The notes beneath the pieces are model-generated. The model saw nothing but the letters and a program-made list of their open reading frames with translations. It did no database searches and was not told where the DNA came from. Below are positions 12,619 to 25,300 of a DNA stretch of 64,000 nt, one piece after another (positions within the stretch are counted from its first letter, which is position 1; every line of letters starts with the position of its first letter). The stretch comes from Solen grandis (Eukaryota; Mollusca; Bivalvia; Adapedonta; Solenidae). The position numbers and the translations under genes are program-made. The stretch is from NCBI GenBank assembly GCA_021229015.1, contig CM037780.1:70315474-70379473 (forward strand), in the 5' to 3' direction.

Positions 12619-14679
12619 TCTCAAGCTTTAATTCAAAAGGAAAACTGAATATCAATAAAACGATATTATATAAATAAGTCTAAGCCATTAACACCACGAA
12701 ATGTGCACGCTACCCTACTGTTGTATAGTACATATTATTACAACACATGTATTCACAACATGTTTTGTAACAAATGTTTTTATCTTGAATCCTTGGTATT
12801 TGCATATCAAGTCCTACCTACAGCAGATCAAAGACACAATGCCAATACCTTCGCGAGTCCTGTAACAACACAATCAATTAGTATACACAGACATCCTTAT
12901 TACCCGATCTATTATCATAACATATTTATTTACGAACATCTTTTATGCGTTATATATGCACATTTATGCAAAATAATTGCTTTCATCCATTTCCAAGACA
13001 AAGCACCCCAGTGCCAGTCATATATCCGACGATTAGTTGCTATTCGTATGGCATGATGAGATCTCCCTAATGGTTGTACTTACAGATTGGTGCATCGGAC
13101 ATTGCCAACACATTGCAATGCTTCAATAACGATTCAATACTGCCAAAGACATAAATCTGATAACTAATTTGCAGAAGCAGACCTGACCTTGTGGCTCTGA
13201 AAACATCTTTCACAGAGATTTTCCCTTTAATCAAGTAATACCATGCGAAAAGAAACACGTTTACACACTGCTCATGCTCTTAAATCCTAAAATATCTACC
13301 TGAATAAAGTCTCTCAGTTAGAAAGTTCCGTGAGACGAAGGCCTGATTCTTTAAAAACGATTAGCAATGGTGCGTTAAGAGCCACGGGATCGCGGACGGA
13401 TCGCCGAGAGTTTTCTGGTTTTTACATACATTTTTTATACCTTTGGGAAGGTCAGTGCAAGATTTAATGGTATAGTTCATACATCAATGGACAGTATCTG
13501 TTTATTCGATAGAAATAAATAACAGGTGAAAATGATGATGATGTTCCATACCACATCGTCGATTATCCCCACATTACTTTTCCACAGCCAAACATCGGGT
13601 TTGGTTTTTATTGTCTTCCTCACATGAAAAATCCGAAAGACCATAATGGGCCCCTAGATTCCTGAATATACTTAAGTACAGTATCAGGCTAACATACAAA
13701 TATCATTCTCAAATCCCTATTGAAGCAAATGACAAACTTTAAATACTTTGAATATTTGAGTTTGAAAAATATTTTAAGTAAATTTTCGAACATATGAGAC
13801 CGATACTTTAAACCAAAGCCTAATAGGGGTTTTGTTGAAGTTTGTTCCTGTCACTTGTGTTTGTGTAATAGTGCTAACATCAAATACTCAATGTATACGA
13901 AACGCTGTCTTTTACACGACGCTTTGGATTTGGAAACTGCTTGCAGTTGATTTTAAGGTAATACATTCTTTTCTGTATATCAAAAATTCTTAAACAATTC
14001 GAAGGATTAAATGTGTTTAAACTATACAAGTACACATATGTTTAACAAGTCTATAAGATTAACCAGAATCTTTGCAAACACAAACATGCCACAGAAGATG
14101 TCAATCCGGAATACATCAAAAATACAAATAAACTTCATTTCGTACACATTAGATAAAATGTATGGCCAATGTTTGCCACCTGCAATGTTGTTATCTATTT
14201 GTCCCATCGGATTCGTTTTCTCTGCTATTTCGAAGTTGATCTATGGTCAAAATAATCGACGATAAACTATTTCTGCATTCTCTTGTCGCTCATTACACGC
14301 TGAGAGATAATTGCCGAATTACTTGCATAATATTACAAATTAGAACGGAACGCATCAGAATACAAAAGATGCCATTTGAGATGAGAGGAAACGGGGATTG
14401 TTGCTCTGATGACGGGAACCGATTGACCTAACTGTAAGATTAATTGCAGAAAAAATAAGATCAGACACTCTGCGGAATTGGTCGCCAAGGCTAAGTGCAA
14501 ATGTGAGGATGTGTTTTTGATGGATTAAACGTCCCATCGACGGACAGTGTTTCAGTCATTTGGGGCCTTGTCTATATTAGACAGATTTTTGTTTTGTACG
14601 AGTCGTCCCGCCGACAGTTATTCGGTCATTTTGGGACATTTTCTTCATGTGAAGTATGTGATGTGTGTTTGTTTTTGTT
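12280..14679. other. Intergenic stretch without recognised gene
   Basis: A possible minus-strand exon at about 13,073-13,195 (open frame SGLLLQISYQIYVFGSIESL, donor-like ATCT/GTAAGT) could belong with the remnant at 11.7-12.3 kb, but its acceptor and partners are uncertain. The rest is AT-rich with microsatellites. Confidence 0.4.
12581..12618. repeat. (GTT)n microsatellite
   Basis: About twelve GTT units; an interrupted shorter tract is at 12,516-12,540. Confidence 0.95.
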
Positions 14680-16533
14680 TAGCTCACATGAGCACAACGT
14701 GCTCAAGGTGAGCTTTTCTGATCGCCTTTTGTCCGGCGTCCGTCGTCCGTCGTCCGTGCGTCCGTGCGTGCGTGCGTGCGTGCGTCCGGCGTCAACAATT
14801 GCTTCAAACAACATCTCCTCCTAAACTGCTTGGCCAATTTGAAAAATATTTTGCAGGAATGTTCCTTGGATGAAGCTCTACTAAAGTTGTATAAATGGTT
14901 CTGGTCCATTGCATAATTAGGTCACAGGAGCTAAAAATAGATTTTAAAAATGAAAATTTAAAAAATCTTCTTCTCTGAAACCACAAGGCCTAGCCTTTTG
15001 ATTTTTGGTATGTAGCATGATCTTATGACTCTCTACCAGGATTGTACAAATTATGACCCTGGGGTCAAAATTGGCCCGCCCCAGGGGTCACTTGATTTCA
15101 CATAGGCTAATATAGGAAAAACTTGAAAAAATCTTCTTCTCCGAAACCACAAGGCCTAACCTTTTGATTTTTGGTATGTAGCATCATCTTATGGGCCACT
15201 ACCAAGATTGTACAAATCATAGCCCTATGGTGATAAATGACCCCGCACCAGGGGTCACTTGTTTTACATAGAGTTATATAGAAAAATCTTAAAAAATCTT
15301 CCTCTATGAATCCATAAGGCCTAGAGCTTAGATATTTGGTATGTAGCATCATCTTATGGGCCACTACCAAGATTGTACAAATCATAGCCCTATGGTGATA
15401 AATGACCCCGCACCAGGGGTCACTTGTTTTACATAGAGTTATATAGGAAAATCTTAAAAAATCTTCTTCCATGAATGCATAAGGATTTGGTATGAAGCAT
15501 CATCTTATGGGCCACTACCAAGATTGTACAAATCATAGCCCTATGGTGATAAATGACCCCGCACCAGGGGTCACTTGTTTTACACAGAGTTATATAGGAA
15601 AATCTTAAAAAATCTTCTTCTATGAATCCATAAGGCCTAGAGCTTAGATATTTGGTATGAAGCATCATCTTATGGGCCACTACCAAGATTGTACAAATCA
15701 TAGCCCTATGGTGATAAATGACCCCGCACCAGGGGTCACTTGTTTTACATAGAGTTATATAGGAAAATCTTAAAAAATCTTCTTCTATGAATCCATAAGG
15801 CCTAGAGCTTAGATATTTGGTATGTAGCATCATCGTATGGGCCACTACCAAGATTGTACAAATCATAGCCCTATGGTGATAAATGACCCCGCACCAGGGG
15901 TCACTTGTTTTACAAGAGTTATATAGGAAAATCTTAAAAAATTTCTTCCGAATGCTTAGATATTTGGTATGAAGCATCATCTTATGGGCCACTACCAAGA
16001 TTGTACAAATCATAGCCCAATGGTGATAAATGACCCCACACCAGGGGTCACTTGTTTTACACAGAGTTATATAGGAAAATCTTAAAAAATCTTCTTCCAT
16101 GAATGCTTAGATATTTGGTATGTAGCATCATCTTATGGGCCACTACCAAGATTGTACAAATCATAGCCCAATGGTGATAAATGACCCCACACCAGGGGTC
16201 ACTTGTTTTACATAGAGTTAAATAGGAAAATCTTAAAAAATCTTCTTCTATGAATCAATAAGGCCTAGAGCTAAGATTTTTGGTATGTTGTAGCATCTAA
16301 TGGTTCATTACAAAGATTTTCAAAGTCTTGGCCCTACGGTGATAAATGACCCTGCGCCCAAGTCTTCTCTGAAACCATATGGCCCATTGCTTAGGTATTT
16401 GATGTGTAGTATTGTCAGGGGTAAAATGTTTTAGATTAAGTTATATCAGAATCCTTGTCTGTTTAAAAACCTTGACATCAGTTGAAGCAATGGTACTCAG
16501 GTGAGCGATTCAGGGCCATCATGGCCCTCTTGT
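14680..16533. mobile_element. Hairpin-ended tandem-core element, copy A
   Basis: One end is AGCTCACATGAGCACAACGT, with the palindrome GAGCACAACGTGCTC, followed by GCCTTTTGTCCGGCG and a (GTCC/GTGC)n stretch at 14,735-14,790. The other end has CAGGTGAGCGATTCAGGGCC, with the palindrome AGGGCCATCATGGCCCT, then TCTTGTT. Between them lie about 1.3 kb of tandem units. The same two ends bound copies B and C in the opposite orientation. No coding capacity: the long open frames inside are translations of the repeat unit. Confidence 0.85.
15080..16370. repeat. About 165-bp tandem core of copy A
   Basis: The landmark CAGGGGTCACTTG recurs at about 15,250, 15,415, 15,566, 15,731, 15,896, 16,043 and 16,194. 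Intact spacing is 165 bases; spacings of 147-151 reflect small deletions around the AAGGCCTAGAGCTTAG segment. Each unit contains TTGGTATGTAGCATCATCTT and GATTGTACAAATCATAGCCC. Edge units are more diverged than central ones. Confidence 0.9.
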
Positions 16534-16678
16534 TTATCGTCCAGTCATTTTAATATTTTTGTTTATCGTCCAGTCATTTTAATATTTTTGTTTATCGTCC
16601 AGTCATTTTAAGATTTTTGTTTATCGTCCAGTCTTTTTAAGATTTTTGTTTATCGTCCAGTCATTTTAAGATTTTTGT
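16532..16678. repeat. 29-bp direct repeat, five units
   Basis: GTTTATCGTCCAGTCATTTT recurs at 16,532, 16,561, 16,590, 16,619 and 16,648, exactly 29 bases apart and without spacers. The last units carry AAGATTTTTG instead of AATATTTTTG. It abuts the end of copy A and runs into a dispersed repeat. Confidence 0.9.
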
Positions 16679-16860
16679 CTACATGAGGCAGATATAGTGC
16701 TGCCTCACAGCAGTATCGTGCTCGGAATGACACTATTACATATCATCCTGGCACCAGACCAATAAGACATCCAACTACCCATATATGCAAAGCATTAAGG
16801 ATAGTACCTATGCCAGTGCCAGTTTAAGACTGGCGGTAGCAGCCAGTCTTACGTAACGGT
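16664..16860. repeat. Dispersed repeat family H, first copy
   Basis: Starts CAGTCATTTTAAGATTTTTG and contains ATAGTGCTGCCTCACAGCAG and CCAGTGCCAGTTTAAGAC. A second copy is at 26,488-26,705 and a weak third at about 52,880-52,990. No coding capacity, and the class is unknown. Confidence 0.6.
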
Positions 16861-17904
16861 ATGCTGTTGATATTACTTCAGTCGTTTTTAATGCACTGTA
16901 TCGCTCTGCACTCATTGGTATATCAATACAATGCGATAGTGTACATTAAGTTCAGTTTTATTGAAGTAAGGGATGACTTACTGTGACAGGGCCTGATGTT
17001 TAAATACCATGATTAGTGTTTCCCATGTCTTGGTTGACAGGTTGTTTATTTTAACTTAATGGTGAGAAGCATGGAATTAACTAATAACTAGAGTTGCAGA
17101 AAAAAGTATGGAGTTTTTGGCGTCATATTACCTTGCTTCTATCGAGTTCAACCTTGCTTAATTGCTGGATTTAGATTACTTGTATAGCTATTTCATTAAC
17201 AGTCTATCAGCGCTTTCTGTGCTTTGATTAAAGACTGCCAGTGTATTGAGGTTAATTATCGTAACGTTACCCGTTTGCCTGACGAATTGGTTCAAAATAC
17301 GGCCCCCTGAGAATCACGGTGGTTTTAGGGGTCAATATTATTCCCACAGCTTTTGATGATTGGTGCAAATTAACAGTATAGACTTCATTCTCCACTGACG
17401 AATGAATACATCTTATCGTCACTATGATGTATTAATTTTTAACACTTAATGTAACAAAAATAAACAATAACACTAATGTAAATAAAATCATTAGTTGTGA
17501 AGAGGTATCACATCAACAATTAGACAAATGTGGGGTAAACATACTCTGCTTTCCTTTATACATACATCATGATATCTAGTTAACAAACTAAGATGTTGTT
17601 TTCCTATCTATATGATGCTGATATTGGTACAACTGACACTGAGTGGCTCTGAAGACGTAGACGAATTTCTCTCGAGTGTAGTTATGTTCCAAAAACTGGA
17701 AATAATTCTGGTTCAATCAGTTTTTCCGACGTAATCAGGCGATTTTTGGGGAATATTCATTTGATTTATTTTATTTATAGAAATTAATATGCTTTCTGTC
17801 ACAATAGATGAATAAAATAAACCTTTGTTTCGAAACCACACACATATATAATGAAGTATACTATTTCAATAAATATTATCTTTTCTTTGAAATACATTCG
17901 ACAT

Positions 17905-18890
17905 TGTATTCAGAGACCACCCAATGGACTGCCAAAAAGTGGTCGCTTAATGAAATTGTCTCTTAATAGATATTTTTGGAAATCCATGCAAACAAGTTAT
18001 GCATTTATAAACTGTAAGCTAAATTTATATCATATTACAACATGAATACGATGTCAAATATAATATGATTAATTTTGTTGTTTTATACCAATGAACATCA
18101 AAATGATTATTTTTGTCATTTCTTTTAAATTTTATAGCTTTTATATTGGAAAATACCTTGGTCCATTGGCTGAGGCTTGCATTTGGTGTTCGGTGGACAA
18201 ACACATGACATCAAATTCTTGGATGCATTTGGACACTTTCAAGAAACAATATATTTAGCAATAAGCTTTCATTATGTATCTAACATAACTCCCGAACCCC
18301 CCGATAAATTTATTTCCAAAAGAACGCAATGTAAAAACATATAGGTACGAATAATTAATGGTACGGATTGCATCCGGAAGTATTAATTTACCTTATTCCC
18401 AAGTATTGTTCTACCGAAATCCGAAGCATTCGGCATTTTGAGGGACGGTTTCACCTTTGTTTTGCTTACTAACTGTTGAAACGAGAACCAGGATCTATAT
18501 AGACCAATAGCAATTTAGAATTTAGTTGCACATGGTGCAGTCATGCGTGGTCAAAACAAATTGATTTCAGGTGAGCACTTAAGATCGCGGTAATTGTTTG
18601 TTTGTTCGGATGTATTAAAGATAAATAATACACATGTTCCAGCTTACTCGATAATTAGCAATGTGCAAAAATGTCCGAAGGGAATCAAACACGGTCGCTG
18701 AAAAAAAAAATGGTTTTGTGCATTATCTTACTTGACGGTACTTTGTTTATGTGGTCGCTTGTCGCATAATAAAAAGTCGTTTGACGGGATTAATTTATAT
18801 AGTAAAAACGTTTGGGTGGATTTAATAACGGTCGTTTAATAAAAACATTTAATACAGGTGGCCGTGTGTACAATGTTGGCTTTAATACAG
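17905..18890. repeat. Fragments related to the Tigger-like repeats
   Basis: CAGAGACCACCCAATGGAC with AAAGTGGTCGCTTAATG at 17,910-17,960, and ATGTGGTCGCTTGTCGC with ACGGTCGTTTAATAAAAAC at 18,748-18,850, recall the GGTCGCTTAATA motif of the MITE at 52.7 kb. The DNA between shows nothing else. Confidence 0.35.
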
Positions 18891-18899
18891 TTCGTGTAT

Positions 18900-21373
18900 G
18901 AATAAAAAAAATCAACCTTTTGTTGTTGTTGTTGGGTTCCCTGTCGTTTTGAAATTATTTCATACATATCTCAACGTCCGGCTGTTTACAGGTCTGAGAG
19001 GACACGGGTACACATGTACCCCGAAAGAACCAGTAAGCAGCTGGAAGACGTTAGCCTTAGTTGCGAATGTTAAAATAATATCCAGTGCCTATAACTACTT
19101 GGCAACAAAGATCATAGTTGTTAATCTTTCTCTGCTCGCCAATATGTCATTTTAATTTCACGTGCGTGTGAAAAAAAAATGGACGAACAAATTTAGACTG
19201 AACCAAACAAATCTATGAGTGTATCAAATAATCATTTACTTCAACAAAGTGTTGGCACGACTCCAATATTGTTTATCTCCATACGAATCAGAAAGATACT
19301 GTTTTCCATCCAAAAACATGTTAATGTTTGACACAATCACCTAATACGTTATTGATTCATATCTGGAGATTCATTTCTTGGACACAAAAATGGAACCAGG
19401 GGTAATTATAGGAGACAAATGAGGCAATATCGACAGTATAAAATGTCTTCTATCCACGGAAAACATGTAAACACTTTTTGTGATTGATAATAACATCTTG
19501 CTTGAATTGTATCATGGCAATTATAAATCTACATTCCCAAATAACAAGTAACTGATGTTGCACGCATTAGTCAAAAGTCCCCAACCGGTGAGGTGCATAA
19601 TTTTTCCGTTACCATAGCAACCAGAAGTTTGGTCCGAGAAAAAAAAAGTGACGTGCAGAATCTCCAAACTGTCATCTATTCATATACCAAGTTTCACAAC
19701 ATTATCTTGGACAGATTTTAAGTTATCACGGGATCCAGATTTCCGGACGGACAGAAGGACAGACAGACGGAGGGTAAACCTATAGTCCCCTCCGGTATAA
19801 ACACCGGTATGGACCTAATAAAAGGATTTACATTAATATCTATGACATTGAATTTTAATGAGGCGAAACATAACAAAATGGCATTAATTGTGAAAAGTAT
19901 TGATAATACCTGATATTTGTCATACAATTATAAAAAAACACAATTTTTCAATAAACCACCAACGTTTGCTTCTTGCTCGAAAAGGATTTTAAAGCAGTTC
20001 GTTCAATGATGGTCAACATTCTGTGATTGTAAGAAAAAATGGGTAGTTTCTACATCACAGGCAATAGTGAGAACGACATTAAACTTATATTTAAAATTAT
20101 GAAAACCTAAATGCAGAACTTCTATTTTCGTGTGCCGACATTTTACCAACTACATTTACTCTTCGCGCATGCGCTCACTTTGCAGTTTGAAATTACGAAT
20201 TCTCTTTCTGGAACTGATGAAGACGCAATGTTGCGGAACATGTTACGTTTTACCGCAAATATCCACTTCGGGGATATCGTATTCTATGTTAAGCAATTTC
20301 CCCCGGAATGGCCATTTCCAAGGGAAAAAAAAGAAGAAAAAAAAGGTTTCCAGTGCATGTGACCTACTTTGTCGAGTTTATTTGTCAGGAAACTAACACA
20401 TAACTAACAATAACAAGGGGGAGTATAAAAAATCGTGAAATTAACCGACCATCTGTGAATGAGGGAATGAGCTGCTTTAAAAAAAACTGTAAATGGTAAC
20501 AACGCAGTGATGTGTCAGATTTTATTGCAGTTGTAAAGGTCATCAAATTTCTGTTCTTCTTTTGGGAATATGGGGCTGAAACGTAACCATTTTAACTGCA
20601 TAACCGGGAAATAATGTCTGACAATGAATATAAACGTAGCAATATCATGATAACCGTATAAGAAATTCATCATTTCATTTACAGATATTTCATTCAACTA
20701 CTGTACACGATATATATATATGTCAGCACGATGGGGAAGTTCGTGTGTAAATAATTTAAAAAAACAACTAGTATATCATTTTAATTTATACTTCTATACA
20801 TAGATTTTAGACCAAGTTATCTTAAAATAGAACTGAATAATCTTCATTAACTTTAACCTCATGTTGGACAAATGGCAGATTACATGACACACACGGTAGC
20901 ACACACATACACACACGCACGCGCGCGCGGCAGATAAATTAATAAAGAAAAAAAGGGTAGTCTACGACAGTCAACCCATCTTTTGAGATTATCAACTAGC
21001 TATAACCAGATACACAACCTTTTGATTTGCATACATGTAATCTTAAAAGGACAGTGATATTTTCATCACATGAATTGGTATTACAAAAGTTCGCGTGACA
21101 ATCGTTTTCGAGTAGTTCTTTTGTAATCAAAGGTCATCCATACAAAGAAATGGCAAGCGAAACCGCAATACCCGTGTGTTTGCATTTCATAAGCAATGGC
21201 TATTGCGTCGCGTTAATATCCAAAGTCATTGCGTATAATATTCCGAGAATAAATAAGTAAAACATGATTACATACTTCTTTCTCGGATAATCAGCCCATG
21301 CTATCTCACTCTTCGACATTTATCATAATTATTATACCGAACAAAAACGAACAAAAAATGAAATAAATATAAA
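18900..21373. other. Intergenic stretch without recognised gene
   Basis: Holds the partial element at 19.6-19.8 kb and a perfect NRF1-like palindrome, CGCGCATGCGCT, at 20,164-20,175, with no exon that I can attach to it. Short open frames around it look non-coding. Confidence 0.5.
19560..19812. repeat. Partial tandem-core element with CGGACGGACAG tract
   Basis: Contains TCCGTTACCATAGCAACC, a CCGGACGGACAGAAGGACAG tract and a terminal hairpin CACCGGTATGG / TCCGGTATAAACACCGG. It looks like the closing end of another element family; the opening end was not found. Confidence 0.5.
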
Positions 21374-22145
21374 ACAAGAGCACCACATAGCGTGGCAATA
21401 TACGCCCGAAGGTATTGTAATGTGAGAGAGCCTTGCATGTTATATGGTACAATACTGAGGTCTATCAAGGGCCGATTTATTTTTTTATACCCAAAGGAAA
21501 AAGAAACGCAGGGTAACTAGACTCAAGTTTTTACCTCCTAACCTTGCAATAAACCTAATATGATAGACCCTATCTCATTCTACAGCATTTAGTTTGTTTA
21601 AAAAAAAATCTTTATCAAATAATTTAAACTGTAATACCGTTGAATACTTCCTATTTAAAACTGACACAAAAGTTTACCCTGCGTTTATTTTCCTTGAGTA
21701 TATCATTTACATAAAATGCTGACTTGAGAAAAATACTTTTGTTTGTCGCCGACGTTGTTTGCTGATATATTTACATTTACTTTTAAAAGTTTCAGGTCAT
21801 AGAGCGCAAAATCCAGCCTTCATGAACATTTACATATAAAGGCAATTGTTGATGGTAATTTTGAACCAAATGTCTCCAGGAGCGTAGGAGAAGTTGCGTC
21901 TACAAGGTTCTGCTTATAAAACTGCATATAGGAAAATTGAAAAGGGGCCATAACTCTTGAAAGTTGCATATGAGCGTAAAATCCAGCCTTCATGCACATC
22001 TACATATAAAGCAAGTATTTTTGGTAAGTTTGAACCAAATCCATCTGGTAGTGTAGGAGGAGTTGCGTTCACGAGGTCCTGCTAACGGACAGACGGACGG
22101 ACGACTGAGGGTATAACATAATACGACCCTTCGGGCTATAAAAAC
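21374..22145. mobile_element. Hairpin-ended repeat element G
   Basis: Opens CAAGAGCACCACATAGCGTG with GCCCGAAGG and closes GACCCTTCGGGCTATAAAA, so CCGAAGG is mirrored. Inside are two repeats around GAGCGTAAAATCCAGCCTTC, about 165 bases apart (21,803 and 21,972), and a GGACAGACGGACGGACG tract at 22,086. It has the same architecture as the other tandem-core elements but is shorter. Confidence 0.6.
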
Positions 22146-22320
22146 TTAAAAAGCCGACTGATAGCAATCTCGATGATTGGAGGACATGTGTTTAACTGCA
22201 TCCATTCCAATAAGTGTGTGGAGAAACCTGTTTCTATATTTAGAGAGCGCGTGCTGCATTGACATGGTATCATTATCTATTGCCACACGTAACTTTTAGT
22301 GAAAGGTCAAGTGTACCTAC

Positions 22321-22394
22321 CATGTTCGAAGTCGGGAGATATGTTCGGGTCGTAGGTGGAGCCATTACCCAGGATTTTGTTGAGGATTTCCTGC
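22321..22394 (-). CDS. Probable further exon of the divergent unknown gene
   Basis: Acceptor TATATTTCCAG and a good donor CATG/GTAGGT frame a 74-base open stretch reading QEILNKILGNGSTYD then PNISPDFEH. Of the other two frames, one has a stop and the other gives an unconvincing peptide. It requires two bases from a preceding exon, which does not fit exon 4 directly. It could instead belong to a different minus-strand gene. Confidence 0.5.
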
Positions 22395-25300
22395 CTGGAA
22401 ATATAAAATATCGTAATTAACCCTTTCCCTCATAGAGGACACCATGAAAAGACCTATGCGAACAGCATAAAACCAGATCAGCCTGCGAGTAACTCGCAGG
22501 CTGGTCAGGTTTTATGCTGTTCGCTGCTCCTAAGCGGTCTGGAAATGAGGATTTTGTAATTAAATTTGGTAAGGTTTAACTGTGGTTTTCTGCAGATCAG
22601 GCTTTATGTGATACCTATTGAGGTCGTCAAAATGAGTCTATATGAGGGAAAGGGTTAAACATCGACACCCAGACATCATGTGTACTGAAAATCTGGAAAT
22701 AATATGTCTCGTTATTATACAAGTTTTTTTTTTTCTTTTTATGTTTTTTTTTACACTTCGCCAAATCTATTACGCAAATTCCTGGGTTGGGTGAATCAGG
22801 GCTAAACTCTTGGACATGTAGTCAATGTCACAGTTGGCTTTGCAGTGATATGAGTATTTATCAAATCAATTTTCGAGTTCTGTTTGTAGATTTTTCACAA
22901 GTGTCTAGATTTTTTAATTGTCACGTTTGAAGAGATATATGCAAATTTTAATATTTCTATGAAAGCTGGAAAATCATGCAAAAGAAATGCATGAATCTAC
23001 TCAAAGTGCCGATATAGTGTAGAAAGTTTTTAAGAAAAATATTGTTGAATAAGGAACCTATCGTATTTCCATGAATTATATTGATTTAAGCAACAATTGA
23101 AAATGAAAGATCAATTTACATGGTTTATATAAAATTATATGAAAATAAGTCAATCATGATGAAATACTTTTTCAACTAGCCTTTTTCTGTCATATACGCA
23201 CTTTTCCATGAAAATCTATTGTACACATAGCTGTTGTACATAGCTACATGTATGATATATATTTACATAATGACTCAGTGTGGTATTACTGGCGTAGTTT
23301 GCGATTTGACATGCAAATCTCATTATTATTTCATCACGAGCAAGTTCCATTGAGATATTGAAGAATTAATAAAAAAAATAGTGCTTACTGTATTGTTTTA
23401 CGCGTGCTAATTCTGCACGCAAACGATTACAGATACTCGCGCATATACGCACATACAAACTTTACAAAATGATGATGACGATAATAATAACTACGCGCAA
23501 ATAATTCTTCACAAACTTTTCCTGTAATACGTGTTTTACTGTTCTTGTCTACTAACTTACTTTGTTTCCGATATCGTTAAAATAACACATTAAAATTGCA
23601 TATTGACTATAAAAACGGATTATAAAAACATTGGTCGAGATACAATACAGTCATCAACTATCTAGCATGAAGCAGAAAAATAAAATAATTAAAATATAGT
23701 ATAGGCACNNNNNNNNNNNNNNNNNNNNNNNNNNNNNNNNNNNNNNNNNNNNNNNNNNNNNNNNNNNNNNNNNNNNNNNNNNNNNNNNNNNNNNNNNNNN
23801 NNNNNNNNAATGCAGGACGTGACGGGATGTGGTGAACGTAATTCCTATATTATAAGCCCCTACTTCACAATGTGAAGCGGGGGTATATCTATGCCAGTGT
23901 AGTACGGTATTACTGTATTATGTACTCTGACTTTTTTCAGTATTGGAATATCTTCACAATTTAAGCTTGAATCATTTCAGCGTTTTTTTGCATTAATTAT
24001 AAATGAACCTAGACTCTAACAAAGTCTTGAACTACAATACAATTATCTTTATATTTATAAATATCTCAGCTGCCGTTAGCAAACTGCTAATACATGTAGA
24101 TGTTTATTAGACAGATTTTTTGAAAACACAACAACAAAGCAAAAATAGGAACAGTATTAGAACTTCTTCATGAAACAGATTTGTTTAAATTTCAATACTC
24201 TAGAACAGGAGTTTGAGCCATTATATTAGACATTTATTGTAGCCTACTCTTAGAGTTAAATAAAAGCAAAAAGTCATTTATTGTCATTGTAGTTACTGTA
24301 AAATTATTAAATATTTTTAACATTAAATTTCGTGAAATCTGTAATCATGCTAATTTTGTTTGTACATATATGCATGGAGTACTGATCTTGAAAACATTAG
24401 GTCTGCTATTTTAATAGTTTTCATGGGGATTAATATCATGGATAATGCCCTCCACAAAAAGACTTAGTAGTCCCCATTGAAAATCCACAATGATACAGAA
24501 AAAAGGACAATTTCATTGTAAAAAAAACAAAAACAAACAAAAAACAAAAAGGAGATGAATGAACAATTTTCATGGGTTAATATGACTAAATCAACAAAAA
24601 TTTGAACACCATGTAACCTAACCCTCCACATCCCATACTGTGAAATAATTTTCATGGGACACTAATTTTCGTAGATTTCGTGGAGGGTTTTATCCATAGA
24701 TATTAATCCCCACGAAAACTTGTCTCTTAGACCTCACCTTTTCTAGAACATAGATCTATGAAAAAATATGTACCCACGAAATTCCCTTAGGTATAAAATC
24801 AACGAAATTTAATATGAACGAAAATTATTGATTTTACAGTAGATGTGTTTTGACACAATGGCAAATGAAGCAAGACTCAGATCAGGCAGCTCCTTCCTAG
24901 ATCAGGGTCTCCTCTGTTTGCTCAAACAATATTGTAGCTCAGATTCTACACAGTCTGTGTGACAAAAAACATTGTTTCATATACCATTTAAACATTTGGT
25001 CAATTAATATTCATCAGGTTATAAATCTGTACATGAATATTAATATGGTAAAGATTTAAGGCAGGTATGGATGCATTCTGAAACTTAATACATACCAGAC
25101 TGGGGTTTATCCGGGTACTTGAGGCCTGCTGGGGGTCCCACCCATCCGGTGGATGCAGCATTTGGGACTCCCTTAGGGGGTCTCCCACTTGGGTCATATC
25201 GAGCTCCTTTCACTGAAAAGATAAGATATTCTGCATAAGGTGGTTGTGAGTAAAGAGAAGGACCTTTATACCTTGTGCAAACTAGGAAAGCACAAATTTA

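Noticed and set aside
12703..13056. 117-residue open frame on the plus strand
   Set aside because: Composition dominated by Tyr, His and Ile as expected of AT-rich random DNA; no neighbouring exon or motif.
14594..14986. Several open frames on both strands with Arg/Thr/Asp repeats
   Set aside because: They cross the (GTCC/GTGC)n tract and end of copy A and have no coding character.
15107..16100. Open frames of 121 and 223 residues with repeated MICTILVVAHKMMLHTK, and mirror frames at 28,221-29,051
   Set aside because: They are translations of the 165-base tandem unit, whose length is a multiple of three, so frames stay open. They change frame wherever a unit has an indel.
16532..16678. 29-bp repeats recalling a CRISPR array
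   Set aside because: Units are head to tail with no spacers, in a eukaryotic genome.
25000..25197. Minus-strand frame MTQVGDPLRESQML
   Set aside because: Overlaps exon 4 of the divergent gene in a different phase; the phase fixed by exon 3 gives the Gly/Pro-rich peptide instead.
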